Shown piece after piece: positions 16,586 to 24,888 of a DNA stretch of 64,000 nucleotides; positions within the stretch are counted from its first letter, which is position 1, and the number at the start of each line of letters is the position of its first letter. Made by a program: the position numbers and the translations under genes. Below the pieces are notes generated by a model. That model did not search any database, was not told the DNA's origin, and saw only the letters and a program-made list of their open reading frames with translations. Source of the stretch: Curtobacterium flaccumfaciens pv. betae (GTDB lineage: Bacteria > Actinomycetota > Actinomycetes > Actinomycetales > Microbacteriaceae); contig NZ_JAPJDC010000001.1 of the NCBI RefSeq assembly GCF_026241855.1, positions 3,534,001-3,598,000 on the forward strand, in the 5' to 3' direction.

Positions 16586-18162
16586 CGGTCGTCCTTCCGG
16601 GGGTCCTCGGGGGCACGGGCTGCACGGGCGCCGGCGGTCGCGGTCATCGCGCGGTCGATGATCGGTCGCCAGCAGTGCATCGTGAGGTAGCTCCGCCAGG
16701 GGGCCACCTGCTCCGACCATAGGGAGAGCTCACGCGCCGTTCCGGGCAGCCCGAGTTCCTGTGCACCGTTCCGCACGGCGAGGTCGCTGTGGAGGAAGAT
16801 GTCGGGGTGGTGCCGGACCCGCAGCGCGACGTAGTCGGCGGTCCACGGCCCGATGCCCTTCACCGCGAGGAGTCCGTCGCGCAGGTCACCGAGGGACTGC
16901 CCACCGTCCACCACCAGGGACGCGTCGGCGAGCGCGGCGGCCACCCGCAGGATCGTGTCGACGCGGGCGGCCGGACCGCGCAGGACCTCGTGCCCGCGTT
17001 CGGCGATCACCGCCGCGGACGGGAAGAGCAGCCCGCCGGGCCGGATGGCGTCCGGCACCGTCGCACCGAGTGCGGCCACGAGCCGGGTCTGCGCGGTACG
17101 CGCCGCGGCCACCGAGACCTGCTGCCCGATCAGGGTGCGGAACACGATCTCGTGCGCGTCCACCGCGCCGGGGAGCCGGAGACCGGGCACGCGGGTGACG
17201 GGTCCGGCGAGCTCGGGCACGGCCCCGAGGACGGCGTCGACGGCGACCGGGTCGGCGTCGAGGTCGAACAGTGCCCGGACACGCGCCACGAGGGCCGGCA
17301 GGTCGGAGAGGTCGGCGACCCGCACGCGCAGGTCGATCCCGGTGCCCCGCCCGGCCACGTCGGGGACGGCGGCCGACGCGCTGAACCAGCCCGGGCCTCC
17401 AGGCAGGTCGACCAGCCGCCCGTACGACGTGACCCGACCGGCGGGGTCGGTGTCCACCTGCTCCGCGCCCGGCAGGGCGTGCAGCGCGTGCCAGTCGAGC
17501 AGGCCCTGCGCGTCGAAGGGTGCCCGGGCCGGCAGGTGGACGCGGAGTGCGCCGTCGCCGCCGTCTACTCCCCCGGACCGGCGTGCGCGGAGCTCGGTCG
17601 GGGTGACGGCGAAGACCTCGCGCACGGTGTCGTTGAACTGTCGGACGCTGGCGAACCCCGCGGCGAACGCGACGTCGGCGACGGGCAGGTCGGACGAGGT
17701 GAGCAGGGTCCGCGCGGTCTGCGCCCGGTGCGCCCGGCTGAGCGCCTTCGGCCCGGCGCCCAGCTCGGCCGTCATGATGCGGTTGAGCTGCCGCTCCGAG
17801 TAGCCCACGCGCGCGGCGAGCCCGGGCACGCCGTCGCGCTCGACGACACCGTCGAGGACGAGCCGCATCGCCCGGCCGGCGACGTCCTCGCGCAGGTCCC
17901 ACTCGGGGCTGCCGGGGGTCGCCTCGGGCAGGCAGCGCTTGCAGGCGCGGAAGCCGGCGAGGTGCGCTGCGGCGCTCGTGCGGTAGAAGGTGACGCCCGA
18001 GACCCTCGGCGTGCGGGCCGGGCAGCTGGGCCGGCAGTAGATGCCGGTGGAGTGCACGGCGGTGACGAACTGGCCGTCGAAGCGCGCGTCGCGCGAGGCG
18101 ACGGCGCGGTGCCGTTCGGCGTGCAGCGCGTCGGGCTGCGCGTCGGTGTCCGGGCTGGTCAT
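16582..18162 (-). CDS. Ada-AlkA fusion: transcriptional regulator/DNA-3-methyladenine glycosylase II
   Basis: A 526-residue fusion. The N-terminal Ada domain has the four-Cys zinc site in YCRPSCPAR and ACKRC, whose Cys accepts methyl groups from phosphotriesters. Next come two AraC helix-turn-helix units (AARVGYSERQLNRIMTAELG; FASVRQFNDTVREVF), then an AlkA N-terminal domain and an HhH-GPD glycosylase core with GIGPWTADYVALR and the catalytic Asp in FLHSD. It senses methylation and excises alkylated bases. Start ATG at 18162. It heads the operon with ogt. Such fusions are common in actinobacteria. Confidence 0.93.
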   Translation of the reverse strand: MTSPDTDAQPDALHAERHRAVASRDARFDGQFVTAVHSTGIYCRPSCPARTPRVSGVTFYRTSAAAHLAGFRACKRCLPEATPGSPEWDLREDVAGRAMRLVLDGVVERDGVPGLAARVGYSERQLNRIMTAELGAGPKALSRAHRAQTARTLLTSSDLPVADVAFAAGFASVRQFNDTVREVFAVTPTELRARRSGGVDGGDGALRVHLPARAPFDAQGLLDWHALHALPGAEQVDTDPAGRVTSYGRLVDLPGGPGWFSASAAVPDVAGRGTGIDLRVRVADLSDLPALVARVRALFDLDADPVAVDAVLGAVPELAGPVTRVPGLRLPGAVDAHEIVFRTLIGQQVSVAAARTAQTRLVAALGATVPDAIRPGGLLFPSAAVIAERGHEVLRGPAARVDTILRVAAALADASLVVDGGQSLGDLRDGLLAVKGIGPWTADYVALRVRHHPDIFLHSDLAVRNGAQELGLPGTARELSLWSEQVAPWRSYLTMHCWRPIIDRAMTATAGARAARAPEDPRKDDR

Positions 18163-18238
18163 GGACTCAGCCTGACATGCGCCGCCGACGTCGACTGGCG
18201 GGAATCGGACGGAGCAGCGCACGGCCGGGAGGCCCGGC

Positions 18239-18244
18239 TAGCGT
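18239..18244 (+). promoter_or_regulatory. -10 box (TAGCGT), leaderless start of MOSC gene
   Basis: TAGCGT ends 7 bases before the GTG at 18252; no ribosome binding site is present. Confidence 0.55.
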
Positions 18245-18251
18245 TGGCCGC

Positions 18252-18836
18252 GTGACTCCCGCAGACGACGTGGCCGGTCTCGACGACCTGCCGTTCCGGA
18301 CCGAGGTCGAGGTCGCGCTGCTGCTCGTCGCGCCGCGGCACCGGTACGAGGGGCGCCCGGCCGACGGCGCGCTGCCGGTGGCCGCGGACGATCCGGACGA
18401 GTCACGCGACCGGATCGAGCTGCGGGCCGGGCTGGGCATCGTCGGCGACCGGTACTTCGCGGCCCGGGCGCACGTGCACGCCTCGGTCACGGTGATCGGC
18501 TTGGAGGGGCTCGAAGCCGTCGGTCACGCCATCGGTGCCACCGTCGACCCCGCTGCGACCCGGCGGAACGTGTTCCTGCGGGGCGCCGACGTCGAGGCGC
18601 TGCGGGGTGAGCCGTTCTCGCTGGAGAGCGTGACACCGGACGCGGATGGCGGACCGGTCCGGTTCCGTGGCTACCGCGCGGCGAACCCCTGCGCCTGGAT
18701 GGACCACGAGGTGGCACCCGGGGCGTTCCGGGCGATGCGCGGCCGGGGCGGCGTGCGGTGCGACCCGGAGTCCGACGGTGTGCTCACCCTCGGACCCGCG
18801 GTGCTCCGCACGGCCCGCCCCGTGGCGCTCGGCTGA
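18252..18836 (+). CDS. MOSC-domain protein
   Basis: A 194-residue protein with the MOSC features GLGIVGDRYFA, TRRNVFLRG and a conserved Cys in NPCAWMDHEVAPGAF, followed by RGRGGVRC. MOSC domains carry sulfur or metal-sulfur groups in molybdenum-cofactor enzymes; small stand-alone members often handle N-hydroxylated or sulfurated substrates, but the function of this one is unknown. The GTG at 18252 is chosen because of the leaderless -10 box; an in-frame start at 18177 would reach toward the divergent ada-alkA gene. No molybdenum cofactor genes are nearby. Confidence 0.8.
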   Translation: MTPADDVAGLDDLPFRTEVEVALLLVAPRHRYEGRPADGALPVAADDPDESRDRIELRAGLGIVGDRYFAARAHVHASVTVIGLEGLEAVGHAIGATVDPAATRRNVFLRGADVEALRGEPFSLESVTPDADGGPVRFRGYRAANPCAWMDHEVAPGAFRAMRGRGGVRCDPESDGVLTLGPAVLRTARPVALG

Positions 18837-18875
18837 CGCGGTCGCCGGGCGGCGAGACGCTCGTCAGCGCAGTGC

Positions 18876-19418
18876 TCAGGCGGTGAGGGCGCTCTCGATC
18901 GCGTCGACGAACGCCGGCAGGTCGTCCGGGGTGCGGGAGGTGATGAAGCCGCCGTCGACCTGGACCTCCTGGTCGACCCACTCGGCTCCGGCGTTGCGCA
19001 GGTCGGTCTGCAGCGAGGGGAACGACGTGACGGTCTTGCCCGACAGCACACCCGCCTCGACGAGGGTCCACGGGCCGTGGCAGATCGCCGCGACCGGCTT
19101 GCTCGCCTCGGCGAAGGCCTGCACGAGCGTCGCCGCGCGGGACTCCTGGCGCAGCGTGTCGGCGTTGATGGTGCCGCCGGGGATCACGAGGGCGTCGAAG
19201 TCCTTCGCGTCGACACCGGCGATGGTGGTGTCCGGCTCGAGCGTCTGCCCCGGGTCCTTGTCGCCGACCAGCGTCTGGATCGTGCCGGTCTCCTTCGCCG
19301 CCACGGTCACCGAGGCGCCGCGCTCCCGCAGCTGCTCGGTGGGGACGACGATCTCGTCCTGCTCCACGCCGTAGTTCGTCGTGATGACGAGGACCTTCTT
19401 GCCGTCGAGGGTTGCCAT
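18876..19418 (-). CDS. DJ-1/PfpI-family protein
   Basis: A 180-residue class I glutamine-amidotransferase-like protein of the PfpI type. The nucleophile elbow is AICHGPWTL (Cys-His), the fold opens with KVLVITTNYGVEQDE and carries the conserved Glu region, and DALVIPGG precedes the elbow. Family members act as glyoxalase III/deglycase-like or chaperone-like stress proteins; which applies here is not clear. ATG 19418 has GAAGGAGC 4 bases upstream. A three-copy repeat region starts about 100 bases upstream. Confidence 0.88.
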   Translation of the reverse strand: MATLDGKKVLVITTNYGVEQDEIVVPTEQLRERGASVTVAAKETGTIQTLVGDKDPGQTLEPDTTIAGVDAKDFDALVIPGGTINADTLRQESRAATLVQAFAEASKPVAAICHGPWTLVEAGVLSGKTVTSFPSLQTDLRNAGAEWVDQEVQVDGGFITSRTPDDLPAFVDAIESALTA

Positions 19419-19518
19419 GATCGCTCCTTCCGCGGCCCGGTCGTTCCGGCCGCACACCCGAGGGTCGTCGGCGTCGGCTGGGCAGGCGTGCAGGGGCGGG
19501 TGGGGGGTCCGGTCGGGC

Positions 19519-20066
19519 GGTCGCAACACCCCGCTCACGTCCGCCGGACGGTCGCAAAACGTCGGCTGGCGGCGGCGCAGCCGACGGTTCCCGACCACTC
19601 AGCGCAGGCCGGGCGGGGTGTCCTGACCAGCGGGCGAGGCGCCGTGGACGCGCCCACAGTCGGCCTGGAGGCACGGCGCGGGCCCGCCATGGGCCTCCAG
19701 GCCGCGAGGTCGGCGGGTCGCAACACCCCGCTCACGTCCGCCGGGCGGTCGCGAACCGTCGACTGGCGGCGGCGCAGCCGACGGTTCCTGACCAATCGGC
19801 GCAGGACGGGCGGGGAGTCCTGACCAGCGGGCGAGGCGCCGTGGACGCGCCCACAGTCGGCCTGGAGGCACGGTGCAGGCCCGCCACGGGCCTCCAGGCC
19901 GCCACCCGGCCGGTCGCAACCCCCCGCTCACGTCCGCCGAGCGGTCGCGGACCGTCGACTGGCGGCGGCGCAGCCGACGGTTCCTGACCAATCGGCGCAG
20001 GCCGGGCGGAGTGTCCTGACCGGCCGGCGAGGCGCCGTGGACGCGCCGGGCAGGACGGGCGCCTCG
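19519..20066. repeat. three tandem ~197-bp intergenic repeat copies
   Basis: Copies begin at about 19519, 19716 and 19912 (period 197 and 196 bases), each opening with GGTCGCAAC and containing CCCGCTCACGTCCGCC. Identity looks about 90% by eye. Each unit has a hairpin built on CAGCCGACG and its complement; copies 1 and 2 also have a hairpin formed by CCTGGAGGC and GCCTCCAGG. Copy 3 lacks that last third and ends at about 20049. The 649-base gap 19419-20067 contains no convincing gene; open frames here are by-products of composition. Confidence 0.85.
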
Positions 20067-20067
20067 C

Positions 20068-20721
20068 TCAGCCGCGGATGCGGAAGGCGGCGCCGTCGCG
20101 TTCGAAGGTCAGACCGTCGTACCCGTGGACCCGGTGCAGGCCGGCCGTCACCGGGTGCTCAAGGGGACCGACGACGACCGTGGTCGCGCCGGAGGCGATG
20201 GCGGAATCGAGTCCGGCGGGGGCGTCCTCGAACGCCACGCAGTCGGTCGGGTCGACGCCGAGCAGGGCAGCTCCGCGCAGGTAGCCGTCGGGGTGGGGCT
20301 TGCCGTGCTCGACGTCCTCCGAGGGCACGAAGGCCTCGGGCACGGCGAACCCGGCGGCCGCCATCCGGCCCGCGGCGAGGTCACGCGGGGCGCTCGTCAC
20401 GAGGGCCACCGGGACACCGAGTTCGACGAGTCGCTGCACGAAGGCGACGGCTCCGGGGATCTCGAGGATGCCCTCGGTGCTCGCGGTCTCCTCGGCGACG
20501 AGTTCCGCCGCGATCCGCTGCAGCTCGGCCAGGGGCAGGTCGGGCAGGAAGCGCCGCAGGGTGTCGATCGCCTGCCGCCCGTGCGAGAACGCGAGGATCT
20601 CGTCGGGGTCGATGCCGTTCGCGTTCCCGAACCGGGTCCAGGTCGCCTCCACCACCGCGGTCGAGTCGACGAGGGTCCCGTCCATGTCGAAGAGGACCCC
20701 GGACGCCACGATGTCGATCAC
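20068..20721 (-). CDS. HAD-IA phosphatase (beta-phosphoglucomutase/sugar phosphatase-like)
   Basis: A 217-residue HAD protein: motif I FDMDGTLVDS, motif II VTSAPR, the Lys in HGKPHPDGYL and motif IV FEDAPAGLDSA. The helical cap after motif I and DxDGT..D match sugar phosphatases such as YfbT or beta-phosphoglucomutases. It most likely dephosphorylates a sugar phosphate. GTG at 20721 has a -10 TAGGGT 7 bases upstream (reverse strand, 20729-20734), suggesting leaderless transcription. It is 57 bases from the folate-type operon upstream on the same strand. Confidence 0.85.
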   Translation of the reverse strand: MIDIVASGVLFDMDGTLVDSTAVVEATWTRFGNANGIDPDEILAFSHGRQAIDTLRRFLPDLPLAELQRIAAELVAEETASTEGILEIPGAVAFVQRLVELGVPVALVTSAPRDLAAGRMAAAGFAVPEAFVPSEDVEHGKPHPDGYLRGAALLGVDPTDCVAFEDAPAGLDSAIASGATTVVVGPLEHPVTAGLHRVHGYDGLTFERDGAAFRIRG

Positions 20722-20778
20722 GCGCCCGACCCTAGCCCACGGGCGTCAGCGCGCCCCCCGACGCCCGCGCGGGCGGGG

Positions 20779-21528
20779 TCAGCGCGCCCGGACGTACCGG
20801 GTGAGCAGCACGCCGCCGGCGCCGAGCAGCACGTGCGCCGGTCGCATCGGCCGGAGTTCCGGCGAGGACCCCCGGGCGATGCGCGGCCCCGCCCCGCCCT
20901 CGAGCGACGGGTCGATCGTCAGGGTCAGCTCGTCGACGGCGTCCGCGGCGATGAGTGCTCCGAGGAACGACGGCCCGCCCTCGCAGTGGATCATCCCGAG
21001 GCCACGGTCGGCCAACAGCCCACGGATCCGTCCGGCGTCCACCGAGTCCGGGTCGTCGCCCGCGCTGCACGCCACGACGTCCGCGACCTCGGCGAGCGCC
21101 CGGGCCTTCGACGACGCAGCCGCCGTCGCCGAGGTCAGGACGATCGGGCGCACCGGCGCCTCGGTGAACACCCGCGACGTCGGGTCGAGCGACAACGACC
21201 CGGTGACGATGGCGAACACGGGGTGGTCCGGCATGCCGTGGGCCCGCCGCCAGACGACATCGGTGTCGTGCAGGACCATCGGCCCGTAGCCCTCGTCGCG
21301 GACCGTGCCGGCGGCGACGAGCACGACGTCGGCCACCCGCCGGAGCAGGTCGAAGACGCGCAGGTCGTCGTCGCCGCCGAGCGACCCGGACACACCGGCG
21401 GCCGAGGCCGAACCGTCCAGCGTGGCGACGAAGTTCACGCGGAGCCACGGGGCCCCGGCGTCGGCGGTGTAGAGGTCGAGCAGGTCATCGTCGGACAGGT
21501 CCGCGATCGACGGGGGCAGGACGTTCAC
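20779..21528 (-). CDS. RibD-like reductase of the Rv2671 type (possible alternative dihydrofolate reductase)
   Basis: A 249-residue RibD C-terminal-type NADPH reductase: WLRVNFVATLDGSAS, DLLRRVADVVLVAAGTVRDEGYGP, and HCEGGPSFLGALIAADAVDELTLT. There is no deaminase domain, so it is not a complete RibD. The segments match my memory of Mycobacterium tuberculosis Rv2671, which has been reported to reduce dihydrofolate. GTG start overlaps the folP2 stop by 4 bases (GTGA). Being third in a folE-folP2 operon supports a pterin substrate. Riboflavin precursor reduction is the alternative. Confidence 0.8.
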   Translation of the reverse strand: MNVLPPSIADLSDDDLLDLYTADAGAPWLRVNFVATLDGSASAAGVSGSLGGDDDLRVFDLLRRVADVVLVAAGTVRDEGYGPMVLHDTDVVWRRAHGMPDHPVFAIVTGSLSLDPTSRVFTEAPVRPIVLTSATAAASSKARALAEVADVVACSAGDDPDSVDAGRIRGLLADRGLGMIHCEGGPSFLGALIAADAVDELTLTIDPSLEGGAGPRIARGSSPELRPMRPAHVLLGAGGVLLTRYVRAR

Positions 21529-22505
21529 GTGTTGTGCCTCGATTCCACGGGGGTGCGCCATCCGAGCGTGGCCTCGACCATGCGCATCGCGTCGACGCTC
21601 TCGGCGACGTCGTGCATGCGGACGATCCGGGCGCCGAGCATCGCGCTCACGGTCGCCACGGCGAGCGATCCGGAGAGCCGTTCACCGCGGGGGCGGCCGA
21701 GCGACTCCCCCACGAAGTCCTTGTTCGACACCGCGGCGAGGACCGGGTAGCCGAGCGCGACGACCTCGGGCAGTCGACGGGTGAGCTCGAGGGTGTGCAC
21801 GGTGTTCTTGTGCAGGTCGTGGCCCGGGTCGACGATGATCCGCGACTCGGGGATGCCCGCGGCGAGTGCCCGGTCGACCCGTTCGCGCAGGAACGCGACG
21901 ACCTCGCCCGCGATGTCGCCGTACTGCGGCGGCGCCGGCAGGGGCCGTCGGGGTTCGGCGAGAGAGTGCGTGATGACGACGGTGGCCTCGGAGTCGGCGA
22001 CCACGGCGGCCATCCGCGGGTCGGACAGGCCGGTGGTGTCGTTGACGACGGTCGCCCCGGCCGCGATCGCCGCCGCGGCGACCTCGGGACGGAAGGTGTC
22101 GACGCTGATCACGACGTCGGACTGCTGGGCGAGCTGCTCGACGACGGGCACGACACGGTCGATCTCGTCGGAGGCGGGCAGCTCCGGGCCGGGGGCGAAC
22201 TTCACGCCGCCGATGTCGACCCAGTCGGCGCCCTGCTCGGCGGCGCGCACCGAGGCGGCGACGGCCCGGTCGAGCTCGAAGGTGGCGCCGCGGTCGTGGA
22301 ACGAGTCGGGGGTGCGGTTCACGATCGCCATCACGGCGATGCGGTGGTCGAAGTCGATGGTGCGGCGGCCGAACGTCCGGACCGGGTGGCGCAGGTCCGG
22401 CACGACCCAGCCGGGTCCGGCCGCGCCGGTCGGTGGGCCCACGACGCCGGTTCCGGCGCGACGCGCCAGCGGCGTGCCGGCCGTGCCGTCGGGGAGGCCC
22501 GTCAT
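21525..22505 (-). CDS. folP2: dihydropteroate synthase-like protein, FolP2 type
   Basis: A 326-residue TIM-barrel protein related to dihydropteroate synthase: MAIVNRTPDSFHDRGATF, DPGHDLHKNT, AVSNKDFVGESLG and ARIVRMHDVAES. Where true FolP has DIGGESTRPG, this has DIGGVKFAPGPEL, the form found in mycobacterial FolP2, a paralog reported to lack normal synthase activity. It carries a ~40-residue N-terminal extension. The ATG at 22505 overlaps the folE stop (ATGA), and its own stop overlaps the reductase start, so the three proteins are made in a fixed ratio. Substrate unknown; a pterin is likely. Confidence 0.85.
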   Translation of the reverse strand: MTGLPDGTAGTPLARRAGTGVVGPPTGAAGPGWVVPDLRHPVRTFGRRTIDFDHRIAVMAIVNRTPDSFHDRGATFELDRAVAASVRAAEQGADWVDIGGVKFAPGPELPASDEIDRVVPVVEQLAQQSDVVISVDTFRPEVAAAAIAAGATVVNDTTGLSDPRMAAVVADSEATVVITHSLAEPRRPLPAPPQYGDIAGEVVAFLRERVDRALAAGIPESRIIVDPGHDLHKNTVHTLELTRRLPEVVALGYPVLAAVSNKDFVGESLGRPRGERLSGSLAVATVSAMLGARIVRMHDVAESVDAMRMVEATLGWRTPVESRHNT

Positions 22506-23125
22506 GCGTCCGCCCCGGCACTCGCGTCGTGCCCGGCGTCCGTCGCACGCCCCGCGCCGATGAGCGCGATCGCCTCGGCCCGTCCCGCCGTGTCGGCCAG
22601 CGAACCGGTCGCGGCCACCGTCACGGTCGTCGAACCGGTCTGGCGCTCCCCACGCGTCGTGACGCACTGGTGCTGGGCGTCGAGGACCACCAGGACGCCC
22701 TCGGCGCCGAGCCCCTCGGCGATGGTCGCGGCGACCTGTTCGCCGAGCCGCTCCTGCAGCTGCGGACGGGAGGCCACCGCGTCGAGCACCCGCGCCAGCG
22801 TGCCGAGCCCGATGAGGCGATCGCCCGGCGCGTACGCCAGGTGCGCGACCCCGAGGAACGGCAGCAGGTGGTGCTCGCAGACGGAGCGGAACTTGACGTC
22901 GCGGACGATGACGAGCCGACCGCGCTCACCGTCCTCGGCGTGCACGGTGCCGTCCCGGGCGATGGCGACCGCGTCGGTGCCGATCCCGGAGAAGAACTCG
23001 GCGTACGAGTCGGCGACACGGGAGGGGGTGCGGGTGAGTTCCGGGCGGTCGGGATCCTCGCCGATGGCGAGCAGCAGCTCGCGGACGGCGGCCTCGACAC
23101 GGGCGCGGTCCATGGGTGACGTCAC
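22502..23125 (-). CDS. folE: GTP cyclohydrolase I
   Basis: About 207 residues. The zinc ligands are in SVCEHHLLPFLGVAH (Cys and His) and in QHQCVTTRG (Cys), and VAVAATG-like/TVTVAATGSL and the ARDGTVHAE N-terminal parts match type IA enzymes. It converts GTP to dihydroneopterin triphosphate, the first pterin step. GTG at 23125 (VTSPMDRARVEAAV) is taken as start; ATG at 23113 is the alternative. The stop overlaps folP2 by 4 bases. The C-terminal ~25 residues (after EAIALIG) are a short extra tail. Confidence 0.9.
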   Translation of the reverse strand: MTSPMDRARVEAAVRELLLAIGEDPDRPELTRTPSRVADSYAEFFSGIGTDAVAIARDGTVHAEDGERGRLVIVRDVKFRSVCEHHLLPFLGVAHLAYAPGDRLIGLGTLARVLDAVASRPQLQERLGEQVAATIAEGLGAEGVLVVLDAQHQCVTTRGERQTGSTTVTVAATGSLADTAGRAEAIALIGAGRATDAGHDASAGADA

Positions 23126-23212
23126 CCGCTCATCCAACACCAGCCATGGCCGGAGAACGCGGGCAGACGCCCAGCGCGAGGTGCGCGATCCGCGTGGAAC
23201 GGGCCTCCCGGC

Positions 23213-23240
23213 TGTCACAACCTGTGAGACCGGTGTGACA
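23213..23240 (+). promoter_or_regulatory. inverted repeat TGTCACA-N14-TGTGACA in the folE/NCS2 divergent region
   Basis: A 7-bp perfect inverted repeat between folE and the purine permease, about 22 bases upstream of the permease -10. It could be a regulator site for either gene. Confidence 0.45.
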
Positions 23241-23261
23241 CGCCCGAAACCCAGCGTCCTT

Positions 23262-23267
23262 TAAACT
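23262..23267 (+). promoter_or_regulatory. -10 box (TAAACT), leaderless start of NCS2 permease
   Basis: TAAACT lies 6 bases before the GTG at 23274, which is therefore preferred to the GTG at 23271. Confidence 0.5.
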
Positions 23268-23273
23268 CCCGTG

Positions 23274-24746
23274 GTGAGCGCCCCGCAGACCGACACCACG
23301 CCCCGGAACCGCTTCGCGACCGGCCTCGATCGATTCTTTTCCATCACGCAACGCGGATCGTCGATCCCCCGCGAGGTCCGCGGTGGCCTCGTCTCGTTCG
23401 TGACGATGGCGTACATCGTCATCCTGAACCCCCTCATCCTCGGCGGGTTCAGCGCCGACCAGGCCGCCAAGGACGTCAGCGGCGGATGGCTCGAGAACGC
23501 TCAGGTGGCCGCGGCGACCGGACTCGTCGCCGGCGTCATGACCATCGCGATGGGCATCATCGCGAACCTGCCGTTCGGCATCGCCGCGGGGCTCGGGATC
23601 AACTCGTTCCTCGCCGTCAGCGTCGTGCACCAGGTCACCTGGGCCGAGGCGATGGGGCTGGTCGTCATCAACGGTGTGATCATCGTGATCCTCGCGTTGA
23701 CCGGCATCCGGACGATGATCTTCACCGCCGTCCCGGCACAGCTCAAGGCAGCCATCACGGTCGGCATCGGCCTGTTCATCGCGTTCATCGGGCTCGTCGA
23801 CTCCGGCTTCGTGCGGTCCTCCGGGCTCGCGTCGCCGCCGCTGCAGCTCGGCGAGGACGGCTCCGTCGGCGCCCTGCCGACCATCGTGTTCCTGATCGGC
23901 CTGATCATCATCGGCACGCTCATGGCCCGCCGGGTCAAGGGTGCGCTGCTCATCGGCATCGTCGCGACCACGATCATCGCGATCATCCTGCAGGCGATCT
24001 TCCAGGTGCCGACGTCGGTCGACTCGAAGACCGGCTGGAACCTCAACGCCCCCGGCCTGCCGAGCGCACTGTTCGCCGTGCCGGACCTGTCGCTCGTCGG
24101 CCACGCCGACGTCTTCGGTGCCTTCACCCGCATCGGCCCGCTCGCCGCGTCGATGCTCGTCTTCACCCTCGTCTTCACGAACTTCTTCGACGCCATGGGC
24201 ACCATGACCGGTCTCGCCAAGGCCGCCGGTGTCGCGAAGCCCGACGGCACGTTCCCCCGCCTGAAGTCGGCGCTCGTCGTCGAGGGCGTCGGCGCGATCG
24301 CCGGTGGTGGCGCGTCGGTGTCGTCGAACACGGTCTTCATCGACTCGGCTTCCGGCATCGGGGAGGGCGCCCGCACGGGCATGGCCTCGGTCGTCACCGG
24401 CCTGCTGTTCCTGGCGTCGATGTTCCTCACGCCGCTCACCCAGGTCGTCCCGCTCGAGGTCGCCGCCGCCGGGCTCGTCGTCGTCGGTGCGCTCATGGTC
24501 GCGCAGGTCGCGGACATCTCGTGGTCGGACTTCGGCTCGGCCCTGCCGGCGTTCCTGACGATCGTCGTCATGCCGCTGACCTACTCGATCGCGAACGGCA
24601 TCGGCGCCGGCTTCATCAGCTGGGTGCTCATCAAGCTGCTGTCCGGCCGTGGCCGTGAGGTCTCGTGGCTGCTCTACGTCGTCGCCGCGGGCTTCCTGCT
24701 GTACTTCGCGCGGGGGCCGCTGGAGGCGCTGCTCGGCGTCGGCTGA
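23274..24746 (+). CDS. NCS2-family purine permease (AzgA-type)
   Basis: A 490-residue transporter with about 12-14 membrane segments. The family signatures are RGGLVSFVTMAYIVILNP near the N-terminus, GLGINSFLAVSVV, FTLVFTNFFDAMGTMTGLAKAAG and GAIAGGGASVSSNTVFIDSASGIGEGARTGMASVVTGLLF, which place it in the AzgA-like hypoxanthine/guanine/adenine branch. It imports purines with protons. It diverges from folE, whose substrate GTP is a purine nucleotide, a loose metabolic link. Convergent palindromes follow. Confidence 0.9.
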   Translation: MSAPQTDTTPRNRFATGLDRFFSITQRGSSIPREVRGGLVSFVTMAYIVILNPLILGGFSADQAAKDVSGGWLENAQVAAATGLVAGVMTIAMGIIANLPFGIAAGLGINSFLAVSVVHQVTWAEAMGLVVINGVIIVILALTGIRTMIFTAVPAQLKAAITVGIGLFIAFIGLVDSGFVRSSGLASPPLQLGEDGSVGALPTIVFLIGLIIIGTLMARRVKGALLIGIVATTIIAIILQAIFQVPTSVDSKTGWNLNAPGLPSALFAVPDLSLVGHADVFGAFTRIGPLAASMLVFTLVFTNFFDAMGTMTGLAKAAGVAKPDGTFPRLKSALVVEGVGAIAGGGASVSSNTVFIDSASGIGEGARTGMASVVTGLLFLASMFLTPLTQVVPLEVAAAGLVVVGALMVAQVADISWSDFGSALPAFLTIVVMPLTYSIANGIGAGFISWVLIKLLSGRGREVSWLLYVVAAGFLLYFARGPLEALLGVG

Positions 24747-24771
24747 GGCTTGCTCGGGCGGGGCCTGTCAC

Positions 24772-24856
24772 AAGACGCCGTCGTGTCATCGAGACGCCGC
24801 CGATTCCGGCGGCGTCTCGACGTTTCTGGGGCGTCTCCGCAAGATGCCGGCGTCTT
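24772..24856. repeat. nested extragenic palindrome between convergent genes
   Basis: An inner perfect 13-bp hairpin (24790-24802 with 24807-24819, ATTC loop) lies inside an outer inverted repeat AAGACGCCG (24772-24780) / CGGCGTCTT (24848-24856). It separates the NCS2 gene (+) from the next gene (-) and can serve as a bidirectional terminator. Confidence 0.75.
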
Positions 24857-24888
24857 CCGCAGGCCGGCGTCGGCCTGGAGGCCCGTGG

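Noticed and set aside
19419..20067. Possible CRISPR array or coding repeats
   Set aside because: Repeat units are about 197 bp with no short spaced repeats and no cas genes; the similar open frames in each copy are Arg-rich and carry no recognised domain.
23213..23240. Purine riboswitch upstream of the NCS2 permease
   Set aside because: The leader is too short; the start appears leaderless and no aptamer core was seen, only an inverted repeat.
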